Assembly (NCBI GenBank): GCA_023430705.1
Contig: JAEYZJ010000234.1
Location: 1-10,177 of the forward strand
From: Pseudomonadota bacterium
GTDB taxonomy: Bacteria; Pseudomonadota; Alphaproteobacteria; Rhizobiales; Devosiaceae
DNA length: 10,177 bases
Reading direction: 5' to 3'
This document shows, one piece after another, positions 1 to 6,568 of the stretch. Within the stretch, counting starts at the first letter, position 1, and every line of letters starts with the position of its first letter. The position numbers and the translations under genes are program-made. The notes below the pieces were generated by a model. That model saw only the letters and a program-made list of their open reading frames with translations, was not told the DNA's origin and did no database searches.

Positions 1-417
1 CAGCAGCGCCTCGGCCACCGCCGCCTCGGCCGCGTCGCCGTCCATGCCGGCGACGCGACGCGCCGTCTCGTCCAGATACGCGTCGACCGGCCGGTAGCGG
101 CTGAACGCTTCGAACGGGTTCTGGAAGATCGGCTGCACCAGCCCGAGGAACTGCTGCTTCGACAGCGTCGTGCCCTTGCCCGTCACCACGGTGTCGTAGA
201 CGATCGCTCGCCCCGAACTCGGTGGTTCGAGCCGCAGCAGGGTCTTTGCCAGCGTGGTCTTGCCGCTGCCCGATTCACCCACCACCGCGATCACCACCGG
301 CTTGTCGCCTTCGATCGTGATGTTGACGTCGTTGAGCGCCTTCACCTGCCGCGAGCGGACGAGGCCCCCCTGCCGGTAGATCTTGTTCAGCCCTTCGGTC
401 TTGAGGATGATCGTCAT
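1..417 (-). CDS. Oligopeptide/sugar-type ABC transporter ATPase, DppF-like (partial)
   Basis: This is the N-terminal 139 residues of an ABC ATPase; the C-terminal part lies beyond the left edge. I translated it from the ATG at 417-415. The Walker A motif GESGSGKTT is at residues 47-55 and the Q-loop QNP at 99-101; the ABC signature, Walker B and H-loop are off the window. It is the second of two ATPases that would form the cytoplasmic engine of the transporter. The start overlaps the stop of the upstream ATPase gene by 4 bases (ATGA), so translation is probably coupled. The Q-loop context FQNPFEAFSRYRPVDAYL departs from the FQDPxxSLNPR pattern of classical DppF/OppF. From memory, similar variants occur in Opp-type systems associated with sugars, but I could not check this. 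The family call is firm; the cargo is not shown by this gene. Confidence 0.93.
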   Translation of the reverse strand, partial: MTIILKTEGLNKIYRQGGLVRSRQVKALNDVNITIEGDKPVVIAVVGESGSGKTTLAKTLLRLEPPSSGRAIVYDTVVTGKGTTLSKQQFLGLVQPIFQNPFEAFSRYRPVDAYLDETARRVAGMDGDAAEAAVAEALL

Positions 418-1325
418 GCTGCGACCCCCGCGCCCTGGCTGGGTCGCGCGACGAAGTGGCCGGGCCTGACCTCGATCAGCTCCGGCTCGACCCGATAGGC
501 CCGGTCGCCGCCGGCGCCCGCCGCACTCGCCAGCACACCGCGCATGCTGTCGTCGCCGATGGCCGGCAGCGAGTCGATCAGCATCTTGGTGTAGGCATGC
601 TGCGGGTCGGCGAAGACGCTCTCGGTGTCGCCGTATTCGACCACGCGTCCGGCATACATGATCAGCATCTTGTGGGTGACCTGGTAGTGCACGCCCATGT
701 CGTGCGAGACGACGAGGATGGTGTTGCCCATGCGCTCCTGCACATCCATCAGCAGCATCAGGATTTCCTTCTGCACCACGACGTCGAGCGCCGTGGTCGG
801 CTCGTCGGCAATGATCAGCGCGGGCTCGAAGAAGGTCGCAAGCGCGATCATCACGCGCTGCCGCATGCCGCCCGACAGCTGGTGTGGATAGGAATCCATG
901 GCCTCGGGGGGCAGGCCGAGCCTGCCGATATAGGCCCGGGCCCGCTCCAGCACCCGCTTCTTGTTGCTGTCGGTGCCGGGGAAATCGATGAACTGGTCGC
1001 GGATGCGCACCACCGGGTTCAGCGAGTTCATCGAGCTCTGCGGAATGTAGGAGATGGACCTGAACCATTCGCGGCGGATGCTGTCGGTCGTCACGGGCCT
1101 GCCGTCGGCGCCCTTCATCCCGTAGTCGATGCTGCCGCCCAGCAGCGCCATCGGCGAGCGGATGTCGCCATAGATGGCCTTCATCAGCGTGGACTTGCCG
1201 CAGCCGGACTCCCCCGCCACGCCGACGATGCAGCCATCGGGAATGGTCAGCGTCACCCCGTCCACGGCGCGAATGACGCGGCCGCCGATGCGATAGCCGA
1301 TCTGGAGGTCGTTGAGCCGGATCAC
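414..1325 (-). CDS. Oligopeptide/sugar-type ABC transporter ATPase, DppD-like
   Basis: A complete ABC ATPase of 303 residues, starting at a GTG. It carries Walker A GESGCGKST (38-46), Q-loop Gln96, signature LSGGMRQR (150-157), Walker B ALIIADE (169-175) and H-loop His208. The C-terminal region after about 215 contains DPQHAYTKMLIDSLP, the usual oligopeptide-ATPase C-terminal element. The GTG start is chosen because homology begins there and because it overlaps the permease stop as GTGA, the same coupling seen at neighbouring junctions. The open frame continues upstream to about 2012, but that extension lies antisense-like inside the permease frame and has no family resemblance. The protein should pair with the DppF-like subunit (1-417) beneath the two permeases. 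All catalytic residues are present, so it is expected to be active. Confidence 0.95.
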   Translation of the reverse strand: MIRLNDLQIGYRIGGRVIRAVDGVTLTIPDGCIVGVAGESGCGKSTLMKAIYGDIRSPMALLGGSIDYGMKGADGRPVTTDSIRREWFRSISYIPQSSMNSLNPVVRIRDQFIDFPGTDSNKKRVLERARAYIGRLGLPPEAMDSYPHQLSGGMRQRVMIALATFFEPALIIADEPTTALDVVVQKEILMLLMDVQERMGNTILVVSHDMGVHYQVTHKMLIMYAGRVVEYGDTESVFADPQHAYTKMLIDSLPAIGDDSMRGVLASAAGAGGDRAYRVEPELIEVRPGHFVARPSQGAGVAA

Positions 1326-2218
1326 AGGACACCCCGCTTGTTGGCAAAGGCCTGGTTGAAGCCGGTCGAGGCGAGGAAGAGACCGAGGAACAGCAGCACC
1401 GTCGCGATGATCGGCGCCACGATCCACACATAGTTGCCGGTGAACAGCGCGTTGTAGTTGAGGGCCCAGAAGATGATCGAGCCCAGCGTCGGCACTTCCA
1501 CCTTGGACAGGCCGATCACCGCCAGCGTCGCCTCGGTGTTGATGGCGAACAGCACGGTGTTGATGAAGGCCACCAGCATATAGGCGGTCACATAGGGGAA
1601 CACTTCGCGCAGCAGCACGTCGAAGGTGCTGGCGCCCGAGAACTTCGCCATGTTGATGAACTCGCGCTCGCGCAGCGTCAGCGCCATCGAGCGGATGGTG
1701 CGCGCCCCCCAGGCCCAGCCGAACACCATGATGATGAAACCGACGGTGAGGAAGGATGAATTGCCCCGGATCACCGCTCCCAGGATGATCAGGATCGGCA
1801 GCAGCGGGATGGTGATGAAGCTGTCGACCACGAGCATCACGACGCGCTCGAAATTGCCGCCGATATAGCCGGCGCTGAGGCCGATGGTGGTGGCGATGAC
1901 CGTCACGCCGATCCCGACCAGGATGCCGAGCGTCAGCGAATTGCGCACCGCGAAGGTGAGGAACCAGAAGATGTCCTGGCCGATGGCGTTGGTGCCGAGC
2001 GGATGCTCCCACGACATCGGCAGGTTCTTCAGGTAGCTCGCCTGCACCGAGGGATCGACCGGCGCGAAGAACGGCAGGATGAAGCTGCCCAGCCCCATCA
2101 CGAGGACGATGCTGAGCCCGATGGCGAGGCGCGGATTGAGCAGCCAGGCGAGGCTGTCGCGGCGCCGGGGCGCGGTTTGCTTCGCGGCGTCCACCGCTTC
2201 CGAGACGGCAGAGCTCAT
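1322..2218 (-). CDS. ABC transporter permease, DppC/OppC-like
   Basis: An inner-membrane permease of 298 residues, a normal DppC/OppC length. A cytoplasmic N-terminus of about 30 residues with an Arg cluster (18-20) precedes the first membrane helix (about 31-52). The motif HPLGTN (72-77) followed by GQD matches the DppC family HxLGTDxxGRD element. Further hydrophobic helices follow at about 95-120, 126-150, 156-172, 208-226 and 262-285. The ATPase-contacting EAA loop lies at about 186-208, with Gly195 and the terminal Phe-Pro pair. The ATG start overlaps the TGA of the partner permease as ATGA; no strong Shine-Dalgarno sequence is visible, consistent with coupled translation. A longer reading frame runs upstream to about 2884 but lacks family features. 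It would form the transmembrane channel with the product of 2215-3219. Confidence 0.95.
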   Translation of the reverse strand: MSSAVSEAVDAAKQTAPRRRDSLAWLLNPRLAIGLSIVLVMGLGSFILPFFAPVDPSVQASYLKNLPMSWEHPLGTNAIGQDIFWFLTFAVRNSLTLGILVGIGVTVIATTIGLSAGYIGGNFERVVMLVVDSFITIPLLPILIILGAVIRGNSSFLTVGFIIMVFGWAWGARTIRSMALTLREREFINMAKFSGASTFDVLLREVFPYVTAYMLVAFINTVLFAINTEATLAVIGLSKVEVPTLGSIIFWALNYNALFTGNYVWIVAPIIATVLLFLGLFLASTGFNQAFANKRGVL

Positions 2219-3219
2219 TTGTGACGGATCCGCGGATCGAGGAGAGGATAGATCAGGTCGATGATCAGCGCGGCGGTGGCCACGGCGATGATCGAGATGG
2301 TGATGGCGCCATAGAGCACATTGTAGTCGCCGCTCGAGGCGGCGGTCCGCATGATCAGGCCGACGCCGGGATAGGAGAACAGCATCTCGGTCAGCAGCGC
2401 GCCGTTGAACACCGTGCCCAGCGACAGGGCCAGCGCCGTCACCTGCGGCAGCATGGCGTTGCGGAACACGTAGCGCATCATGCGCGTCCAGTTCGAGGCG
2501 CCCTTGAGCCGCGCGTAGGTGACATAGGGCTCCTCGGTGGTCGCCACCGCCAGCGCCTTCATCGACAGGATGTTCCAGCCGAAATTGGCGAGCACCAGCG
2601 TGATCGCGGGCAGCAGCGAGCTGTAGAGGATCATGCCCATCTTCTGCGGCGTCATCTGTCCCACCGGGAACGATGGCGCCAGCGGGAAGATCGGGAGCAG
2701 GTAGCTGAACACCAGGATCACCGTCACCGCGAGGATGTAGTACGGGATCGGGTAGAGCAGGATGCCCACCACTTCGAGGATGCTGGCGGCCCGCCTGGTG
2801 TGGAAGTAGCCCGCGACGAGACCCACCATGTTGCCCAGGACCCAGGCGACGAACGTCGAGCACAGCAGCAGGCCGAGCGTCCACGGCACGGCGGTGAAGA
2901 TGATCTGCGACACCGGCTGCGGATAGAAGGTGAAGGACGGGCCGAAGTCGAAGCGCAGGACGACGCGCTCCAGGTACGAGACGTACTGCGTCAGCAGGTC
3001 GCCTTTCAGCCCGTACAGCACTTCGAGGTTTTCACGCAGGCTGGTGATGGCTTCGGCGGTGAGGGCGCCGGAAGCGCGGGCCTGGATCTGGCCGATATAG
3101 CCGTCGATCGGGTTGGTCGGCATCAGGCGCGGCAGGAAGAACGTGATGGTCAGGCCGATGAAGAGGACCACGAGGTAGAGGCCGACGCGTTTGGCCACAT
3201 ACTGCAGGACACCGATCAT
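2215..3219 (-). CDS. ABC transporter permease, DppB/OppB-like
   Basis: An inner-membrane permease of 334 residues with the DppB/OppB layout: an N-terminal helix at about 11-31, a long periplasmic loop, then a core of about five helices. The EAA loop is the stretch YVTYARLKGASNWTRMMRYV followed by NAMLP. The conserved EMLFSYPGVG segment and the terminal DPRIR box are both typical of the family. The ATG is supported by AAGGA (plus-strand positions 3229-3233) 9 bases upstream. This is the first gene after the gap downstream of the binding protein, and it begins a run of four overlapping genes. The substrate cannot be read from the permease itself. Confidence 0.95.
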   Translation of the reverse strand: MIGVLQYVAKRVGLYLVVLFIGLTITFFLPRLMPTNPIDGYIGQIQARASGALTAEAITSLRENLEVLYGLKGDLLTQYVSYLERVVLRFDFGPSFTFYPQPVSQIIFTAVPWTLGLLLCSTFVAWVLGNMVGLVAGYFHTRRAASILEVVGILLYPIPYYILAVTVILVFSYLLPIFPLAPSFPVGQMTPQKMGMILYSSLLPAITLVLANFGWNILSMKALAVATTEEPYVTYARLKGASNWTRMMRYVFRNAMLPQVTALALSLGTVFNGALLTEMLFSYPGVGLIMRTAASSGDYNVLYGAITISIIAVATAALIIDLIYPLLDPRIRHK

Positions 3220-3289
3220 CGCGTTCTATCCTTGAGCGGGGGAGGTGCGGGGCGGCGGCAGGCCGCCACCCCGACTGATCGACCGGGGC
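3220..3289 (-). promoter_or_regulatory. Intergenic hairpin between binding-protein and permease genes
   Basis: On the minus-strand transcript the two arms at 3272-3262 and 3259-3249 pair over 11 positions: ten Watson-Crick pairs, nearly all GC, plus one U-G wobble. The intervening loop is 2 bases, in practice 4 if the last pair opens. No U-tract follows, so it is not a clear intrinsic terminator. In ABC operons, a hairpin right after the binding-protein gene commonly protects the upstream message from 3' decay or partly attenuates read-through. That lets the binding protein be made in excess over the membrane parts; applying this here is inference. The gap ends with the AAGGA site for the permease gene. 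Confidence 0.6.
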
Positions 3290-5206
3290 CTACTGCTGGA
3301 CAGTCGGCTGGATGTTGAGCAGCGTCTTCTTGAACGACGACCACCAGGTGTAGGGCGCAGCGTAGAAGTTGGCCTGCTTGGGGTAGTTCGTCCAATAGGT
3401 GCTGTTGGTCGGGATCGTGGTCGGAATGTTCATCAGGTTGATGAGCTGCATGCCTTCCGTCAGCTTCTTGGTGATCTCGATGCCATTGGCGACGAAGGGC
3501 TCCGAACCGATCTCCAGCGTCTTGCTGTCCGCCACGAGCTTGAAGATCTCGGGGTCGGTGGCGCGGATGTAGTTGCCCTGCAGCGGCTCGTTGGAGTCGG
3601 CCGGCTGGTTGTAGGCCTTGGCATCGCTGAACGAGGCCCAGCTGTTGAACCAGTTCGAGTTGTAGGTGCAGCTGCTCGACCAGTTCACCATCAGGTCGAG
3701 ACGGGCATTGGTGTTCTGCACCGTCGCGAACTCGCCATTGTCGACCTGGCGGGCATTGACGTTGAACCCGGCCTTGCGCCAGCTGTCGGCGATCGAGAAG
3801 CCGGTCCGCTGCATGACCTTGTTCCAGTCGGCAGGGATGACGAAATCGAGCACCCACGGCGAGCCGTCGGCCTTGGCGTAGAACCCGTCCGCACCCTTCT
3901 TGATGCCGACCGAGGCGAGCAGCTTTTCCGCCTGCGCCGGATCGTACTTCCACCAGCCCTGGCCGAAGCTCTGCTTGACCGCGTCGCCCGTCGGGATCTC
4001 GGATTCCGGCGTGCCCTGGGCCTTCAGCTTTTCGATCAGTTCGGCGCCGAAGTTCGGGTTGAACGGCTTGTAGCCATCGGCCAGCGTCAGCTCGTTGAGG
4101 AAGCCGACCAGCGGCTCGTAGAACACCGGTCCGGTGATGGGCGTGTCGGCGATCGGCAGGGCCGAAGCCTTGAACTGCCCGCTGACGGCGCTGATGCCGA
4201 CGGTCTGCATGTCGATCGAGAGCGCCAGCGCCCAGCGAACCGCCGCCTCGTTGTACGGCGACTTCAGCTGGTTGAAGTAGATGCCATAGGCGCAGGCATC
4301 GTTCATGTCGTGATAGGGCAGGGTGGGCGAGAAGGTCTCGATCTTGGGGTTGCGCGCCTTGGCGGCGGCAATCGAGTCCGGGCTCATGAAGGTGTCGACG
4401 TCGTACTGGTTCTGGACGAAGGCCAGGGTCCGGGTCTCTTCGGCGCCGAAGTCCTTGTAGAGCACATACTTGGCCTTGGGCTCGCCGGAATTGCCCCAGC
4501 CCGAACGCTGCCAGTCGTCGCGCAGCTCCCACAGCTGCCAGAAGCCGTTGGGATCGAATTCCTTGATCTTGTACGGCCCCAGGGTGACGGCGGGGGCGTT
4601 CTTGAAGGTCACGACCTCGTCGCCGAGCGGCTCGAAGATATGCTTGGGCACGGGCACGAAGAGCGAGCCCCAGGTATAGACGCCCATCACGGTCTGGAAG
4701 TCATAGGCCGAAGCCTGCGTTTCGATGTCGAGCGTGTGGGCGTCGACCTTCTTCCAGCTGCCTTCCTTGATGTAGTTCACGGTGCGCGCGACGAAGGTGA
4801 GCTTGTCGCGATGCTTGAACGAGGTCTCGAGCGTGTAGATCAGGTCGTCGACGGTGAACTCGACGCCGTCGCTCCAGTAGACGCCGGGGCGGATCTTGAT
4901 GCGGAAGGCGGTGTGATCGTCGTTGAGCACTTCCACCGGGCCGGCGGCGAGTTCGGGGTAGGACTGGCCGGAGGCCGTGTCCATCTCCCACAGGAAGCTC
5001 CACCCCAGCTCACGGAAGCCGCGCCAGATCGCATACTGGTTGAGCGGGTTCTGCGCATCGGGGTTGGCCGATTTGCCGTCGAAGGTCTGCACGATCAGCG
5101 TCTCGTTGCGGGGCGTGCCCACATCGGTCATTTCCTGCGCGTAGCTGGCGCCTGCCAGCAGCAGGCCCGCAAGCGGGGCCAGCAAGTATCGGCCAAGCCG
5201 TACCAT
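3290..5206 (-). CDS. Periplasmic solute-binding protein, SBP_bac_5 (DppA/OppA) family
   Basis: A 638-residue exported binding protein that would deliver substrate to the permeases. The N-terminus has a Sec signal: basic residues Arg3 and Arg6, a hydrophobic core at 7-20, and likely cleavage after ASYA (20-23). No lipobox Cys is seen, so it should be soluble in the periplasm. The family motif RPGVYWSDG followed by FTVDD lies at 106-121. Classical DppA/OppA proteins are about 530-550 residues, so this one is long. The C-terminal third is rich in Trp and Tyr (for example WFNSW and YTWW), which would suit stacking against sugar rings. The ATG at 5206-5204 is preferred because AGGAGG (plus-strand 5216-5221) sits 9 bases upstream and the signal peptide starts there; an open extension to 5407 has neither. 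Homologues bind peptides or oligosaccharides. I favour a carbohydrate from the neighbouring sugar operon and shared operator-like boxes, but this is inference. Confidence 0.93.
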   Translation of the reverse strand: MVRLGRYLLAPLAGLLLAGASYAQEMTDVGTPRNETLIVQTFDGKSANPDAQNPLNQYAIWRGFRELGWSFLWEMDTASGQSYPELAAGPVEVLNDDHTAFRIKIRPGVYWSDGVEFTVDDLIYTLETSFKHRDKLTFVARTVNYIKEGSWKKVDAHTLDIETQASAYDFQTVMGVYTWGSLFVPVPKHIFEPLGDEVVTFKNAPAVTLGPYKIKEFDPNGFWQLWELRDDWQRSGWGNSGEPKAKYVLYKDFGAEETRTLAFVQNQYDVDTFMSPDSIAAAKARNPKIETFSPTLPYHDMNDACAYGIYFNQLKSPYNEAAVRWALALSIDMQTVGISAVSGQFKASALPIADTPITGPVFYEPLVGFLNELTLADGYKPFNPNFGAELIEKLKAQGTPESEIPTGDAVKQSFGQGWWKYDPAQAEKLLASVGIKKGADGFYAKADGSPWVLDFVIPADWNKVMQRTGFSIADSWRKAGFNVNARQVDNGEFATVQNTNARLDLMVNWSSSCTYNSNWFNSWASFSDAKAYNQPADSNEPLQGNYIRATDPEIFKLVADSKTLEIGSEPFVANGIEITKKLTEGMQLINLMNIPTTIPTNSTYWTNYPKQANFYAAPYTWWSSFKKTLLNIQPTVQQ

Positions 5207-5304
5207 TGTCCGTGTCCTCCTCGTTGCCCTGGATCGCCGCCGGTTTCGGCTGTCGCGTCCGGGATTTCCCTCTCGGCGGTCGGCCATCGCACAGCCGGGC
5301 GCGA

Positions 5305-5324
5305 CGGCCGGCTTGCGCCGGCCG
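5305..5324 (-). promoter_or_regulatory. Leader hairpin with GNRA-type tetraloop
   Basis: Arms at 5305-5312 (CGGCCGGC) and 5317-5324 (GCCGGCCG) are perfectly complementary over 8 bp around a 4-base loop. On the minus strand, which would be the binding-protein mRNA leader, the loop reads GCAA, a GNRA tetraloop known for stability. On the plus strand it reads TTGC, so the minus strand gives the better RNA fold. It lies about 100 bases upstream of the binding-protein start and has no following U-tract. A role in mRNA stability or in a folded leader is inference. Confidence 0.5.
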
Positions 5325-5374
5325 GACATGCCGCCGTGGTCGAAGGGCTCCTCACCTCTCCCCATGCGCCCGTG

Positions 5375-5390
5375 GGTGCAGACCTGCACC
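5375..5390. repeat. 16-base inverted repeat in the transporter leader
   Basis: GGTGCAG (5375-5381) and CTGCACC (5384-5390) form a perfect 7-base inverted repeat around a 2-base centre. A near-continuous palindrome of this size is more typical of a dimeric repressor site than of an RNA hairpin, since a 2-base loop is strained. It lies just downstream of the AT-rich dyad at 5403-5441 in the direction of transporter transcription. No copy was noticed at the divergent enzyme promoter, so it may be bound by a different regulator or have no function. Confidence 0.4.
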
Positions 5391-5402
5391 TCGGGCACAC
5401 AA

Positions 5403-5441
5403 CGCAAACAGACGACATTTGTCTATTTCGCTTTGTTTGCG
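5403..5441 (-). promoter_or_regulatory. AT-rich operator-like dyad upstream of the transporter operon
   Basis: Perfect 8-base arms CGCAAACA (5403-5410) and TGTTTGCG (5434-5441) enclose 23 bases in an AT-rich island within GC-rich surroundings. Inside lie a smaller dyad GACA-TT-TGTC (5414-5423) and a TTTCG half-site (5426-5430). Read on the minus strand, toward the binding-protein gene, the order is ACAAA, CGAAA, ACAAAT, TCG. The same order occurs at 6548-6577 ahead of the enzyme operon. TTTCG/CGAAA half-sites are typical of operators of GlpR-like DeoR regulators, and such a gene is adjacent (5606-6448). Binding by that protein is inference. Confidence 0.55.
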
Positions 5442-5449
5442 ATTAATGA

Positions 5450-5478
5450 GGATTACGGGCGCATCAGGGGCGAGTCAA
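5450..5478 (-). promoter_or_regulatory. Candidate promoter of the transporter operon
   Basis: Read on the minus strand, TTGACT (plus 5473-5478) is a near-consensus -35 element. It is followed after 17 bases by TAATCC (plus 5450-5455), a poor -10 match. Transcription would begin near 5443, placing the dyad at 5403-5441 over the first transcribed bases, a position suited to repression. The weak -10 keeps confidence low, and other start sites in the AT-rich island are possible. Confidence 0.3.
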
Positions 5479-5605
5479 TGCCGATCCTTGTCGAATTCAG
5501 CGACAGCCACCTGACGGCCGGGGCGTCCGGCAGGCCATGCCGAGGCGTCGCGCCAACCGTCGGGGTCGGCACTGCGGAACTAAGATGCTGGCAGGGTTCG
5601 CTATT

Positions 5606-6448
5606 TCAGCGGGCGATGATCACTTCGATGCCGCGACGCTCGAACTCGCGGGCATCCTCATCACGAATGCCGTCGTCGGTGATGAACGAATGGATCACAT
5701 CCAGGGTGCCGAGCCGCGTGAACGAGGTGCGGTTGATCTTGGTCGAGTCCGCCACCAGGTAGACGTGCTGCGCCGCCTTGATCATCGCCTGCTTGAGCTG
5801 CAGGTCGGCAAAGCTGGGATAGGTGAGGCCCGCCTCCAGCGACACCCCGGCCGTGGCGAGGAACAGCTTGCCCGCCAGGATATCGCGGAAATACTCCACC
5901 GACTTGTCGCCGCTCAGCGACAGCGTCGGTGCCTTGAACTGGCCGCCCGGCATATGCACGGCGAACCCCGGTACGGCGCCGAGGATCAGGGCGATGTTGA
6001 GCGCGTTGGTGATGAGCGTCAGGTCGCGACGCTGCAGCAGCCCATGCGCCACCTCGGTCGTGGTGGAGCCGGCATCGAGGATGATCGTTTCGCCGTCCCC
6101 GACCAGGGAGGCGGCGCGCACCCCGATCCGGCGCTTCTTGTCCATGTTCTCGAGGTGCTGCAGCGACAGCGTCTCGACCTGCCGGGGCAGCGTCTTGAGG
6201 AAGGCGCCGCCATGCTCGCGCGAGATGTAGCCATCCGCTTCCAGCCGCTCGAGATCCTGCCGGATGGTCGCCTCGCTGACCTCGAAGGCCGCCGAGAGGT
6301 CGCGCACGCGGGCGCTTCCCTCCTCCTGGAGCCACTCCAGAATCTTGCGCCGCCGCGGTTCGGCCAGCAGTCCCGACAGCGTGCCGCCCGGGTCCGCGCC
6401 GCTCGACGCCTTGCGGTCCGGTCGGCGGGGGGTCTTCTGCTCGTTCAT
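5606..6448 (-). CDS. DeoR/GlpR-family transcriptional repressor
   Basis: A 280-residue sugar-responsive regulator, a little longer than the usual 250-260 because of a basic, low-complexity N-terminus of about 28 residues. The winged helix-turn-helix is at about 32-85, with recognition segment VSEATIRQDLERLE (57-70) and the EHGGAF wing (78-83). The DeoR C-terminal sensor domain follows, with sugar-phosphate site LDAGSTTT (124-131) and the late motif VADSTKINR. The family typically represses catabolic operons and is released by a phosphorylated pathway intermediate. The ATG at 6448-6446 has GGAAGG about 12 bases upstream, a loose spacing, so a slightly later start is possible. It sits between the transporter operon on the same strand and the divergent enzyme operon, and it probably controls both. 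The true effector is unknown; apulose 4-phosphate is a guess. Confidence 0.93.
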   Translation of the reverse strand: MNEQKTPRRPDRKASSGADPGGTLSGLLAEPRRRKILEWLQEEGSARVRDLSAAFEVSEATIRQDLERLEADGYISREHGGAFLKTLPRQVETLSLQHLENMDKKRRIGVRAASLVGDGETIILDAGSTTTEVAHGLLQRRDLTLITNALNIALILGAVPGFAVHMPGGQFKAPTLSLSGDKSVEYFRDILAGKLFLATAGVSLEAGLTYPSFADLQLKQAMIKAAQHVYLVADSTKINRTSFTRLGTLDVIHSFITDDGIRDEDAREFERRGIEVIIAR

Positions 6449-6519
6449 GCTCGGCGCTCGCCTTCCATCGCGACAGGACTACCGTGCCGCCGGCATTCTC
6501 GGCAACCCGCCCGCCGAGC

Positions 6520-6548
6520 TTTCCACCGCACTCGCCATCGAATATACG
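6520..6548 (+). promoter_or_regulatory. Candidate promoter of the enzyme operon
   Basis: TTTCCA (6520-6525) and TATACG (6543-6548) are separated by 17 bases, each matching four of six consensus positions. Transcription would start near 6555, inside the CGAAA box at 6554-6558. The operator-like boxes would then cover the start site, as proposed for the transporter promoter. The -10 element overlaps the opposing -10 of the repressor promoter. Modest consensus match keeps this tentative. Confidence 0.3.
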
Positions 6549-6568
6549 ACAAACGAAACCAATCACAA
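6541..6568 (-). promoter_or_regulatory. Candidate promoter of the repressor gene
   Basis: Read on the minus strand, TTGTGA (plus 6563-6568) and TATATT (plus 6541-6546) are separated by 16 bases, matching four and five of six consensus positions. Transcription would start near 6534, giving a leader of about 85 bases before the ATG. The -35 to -10 interval contains the CGAAA box and overlaps the ACAAAT box, so a protein bound there would block the promoter. This predicts autorepression. Confidence 0.45.

Larger units (their letters stand above)
5207..5605. other. 399-base non-coding control region upstream of the binding-protein gene
   Basis: This gap lies between the repressor gene stop and the binding-protein start, both on the minus strand. 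Read toward the binding-protein gene, it holds a candidate promoter (5450-5478), an AT-rich dyad (5403-5441), a 16-base dyad (5375-5390), a GC hairpin (5305-5324) and the AGGAGG ribosome site (5216-5221). That implies a leader of roughly 200 bases or more. Between 5480 and 5605, just after the repressor gene, I see no convincing intrinsic terminator: only short stems and no U-tract, so repressor transcripts could read into the transporter operon. Open frames crossing this region are compositional and have no recognisable start or family. Confidence 0.6.

Noticed and set aside
456..1433. Plus-strand open frame opposite the DppD-like ATPase
   Set aside because: The opposite strand encodes a complete ATPase with all catalytic motifs; this frame shows none.
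2221..3318. Plus-strand open frame opposite the DppB-like permease
   Set aside because: The His/Arg/Gln/Asp-rich translation is typical of the complement of a GC-rich membrane protein gene; no domain or start signal was seen.
1..5206. Simple dipeptide transporter unrelated to the sugar genes
   Set aside because: It cannot be excluded, but shared upstream boxes, the adjacent sugar-type repressor, the long aromatic binding protein and the atypical ATPase Q-loop region make a carbohydrate role more likely.
5305..5324. Intrinsic terminator in the transporter leader
   Set aside because: The stem is strong but has no U-tract on either strand, and it lies ahead of a gene with a good ribosome site.
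3245..5446. Long plus-strand open frame (733 codons) opposite the binding-protein gene
   Set aside because: It is antisense to a gene with clear family motifs and a signal peptide, has Arg/Gly/Val/Asp-rich low-information content, and has no ribosome site or recognisable domain. Long antisense frames are expected in GC-rich DNA.
5480..5605. Terminator or small gene after the repressor gene
   Set aside because: Only stems of about 5 bp (for example CGGCA 5528-5532 with TGCCG 5538-5542) and no U-tract; no small frame has a credible start.
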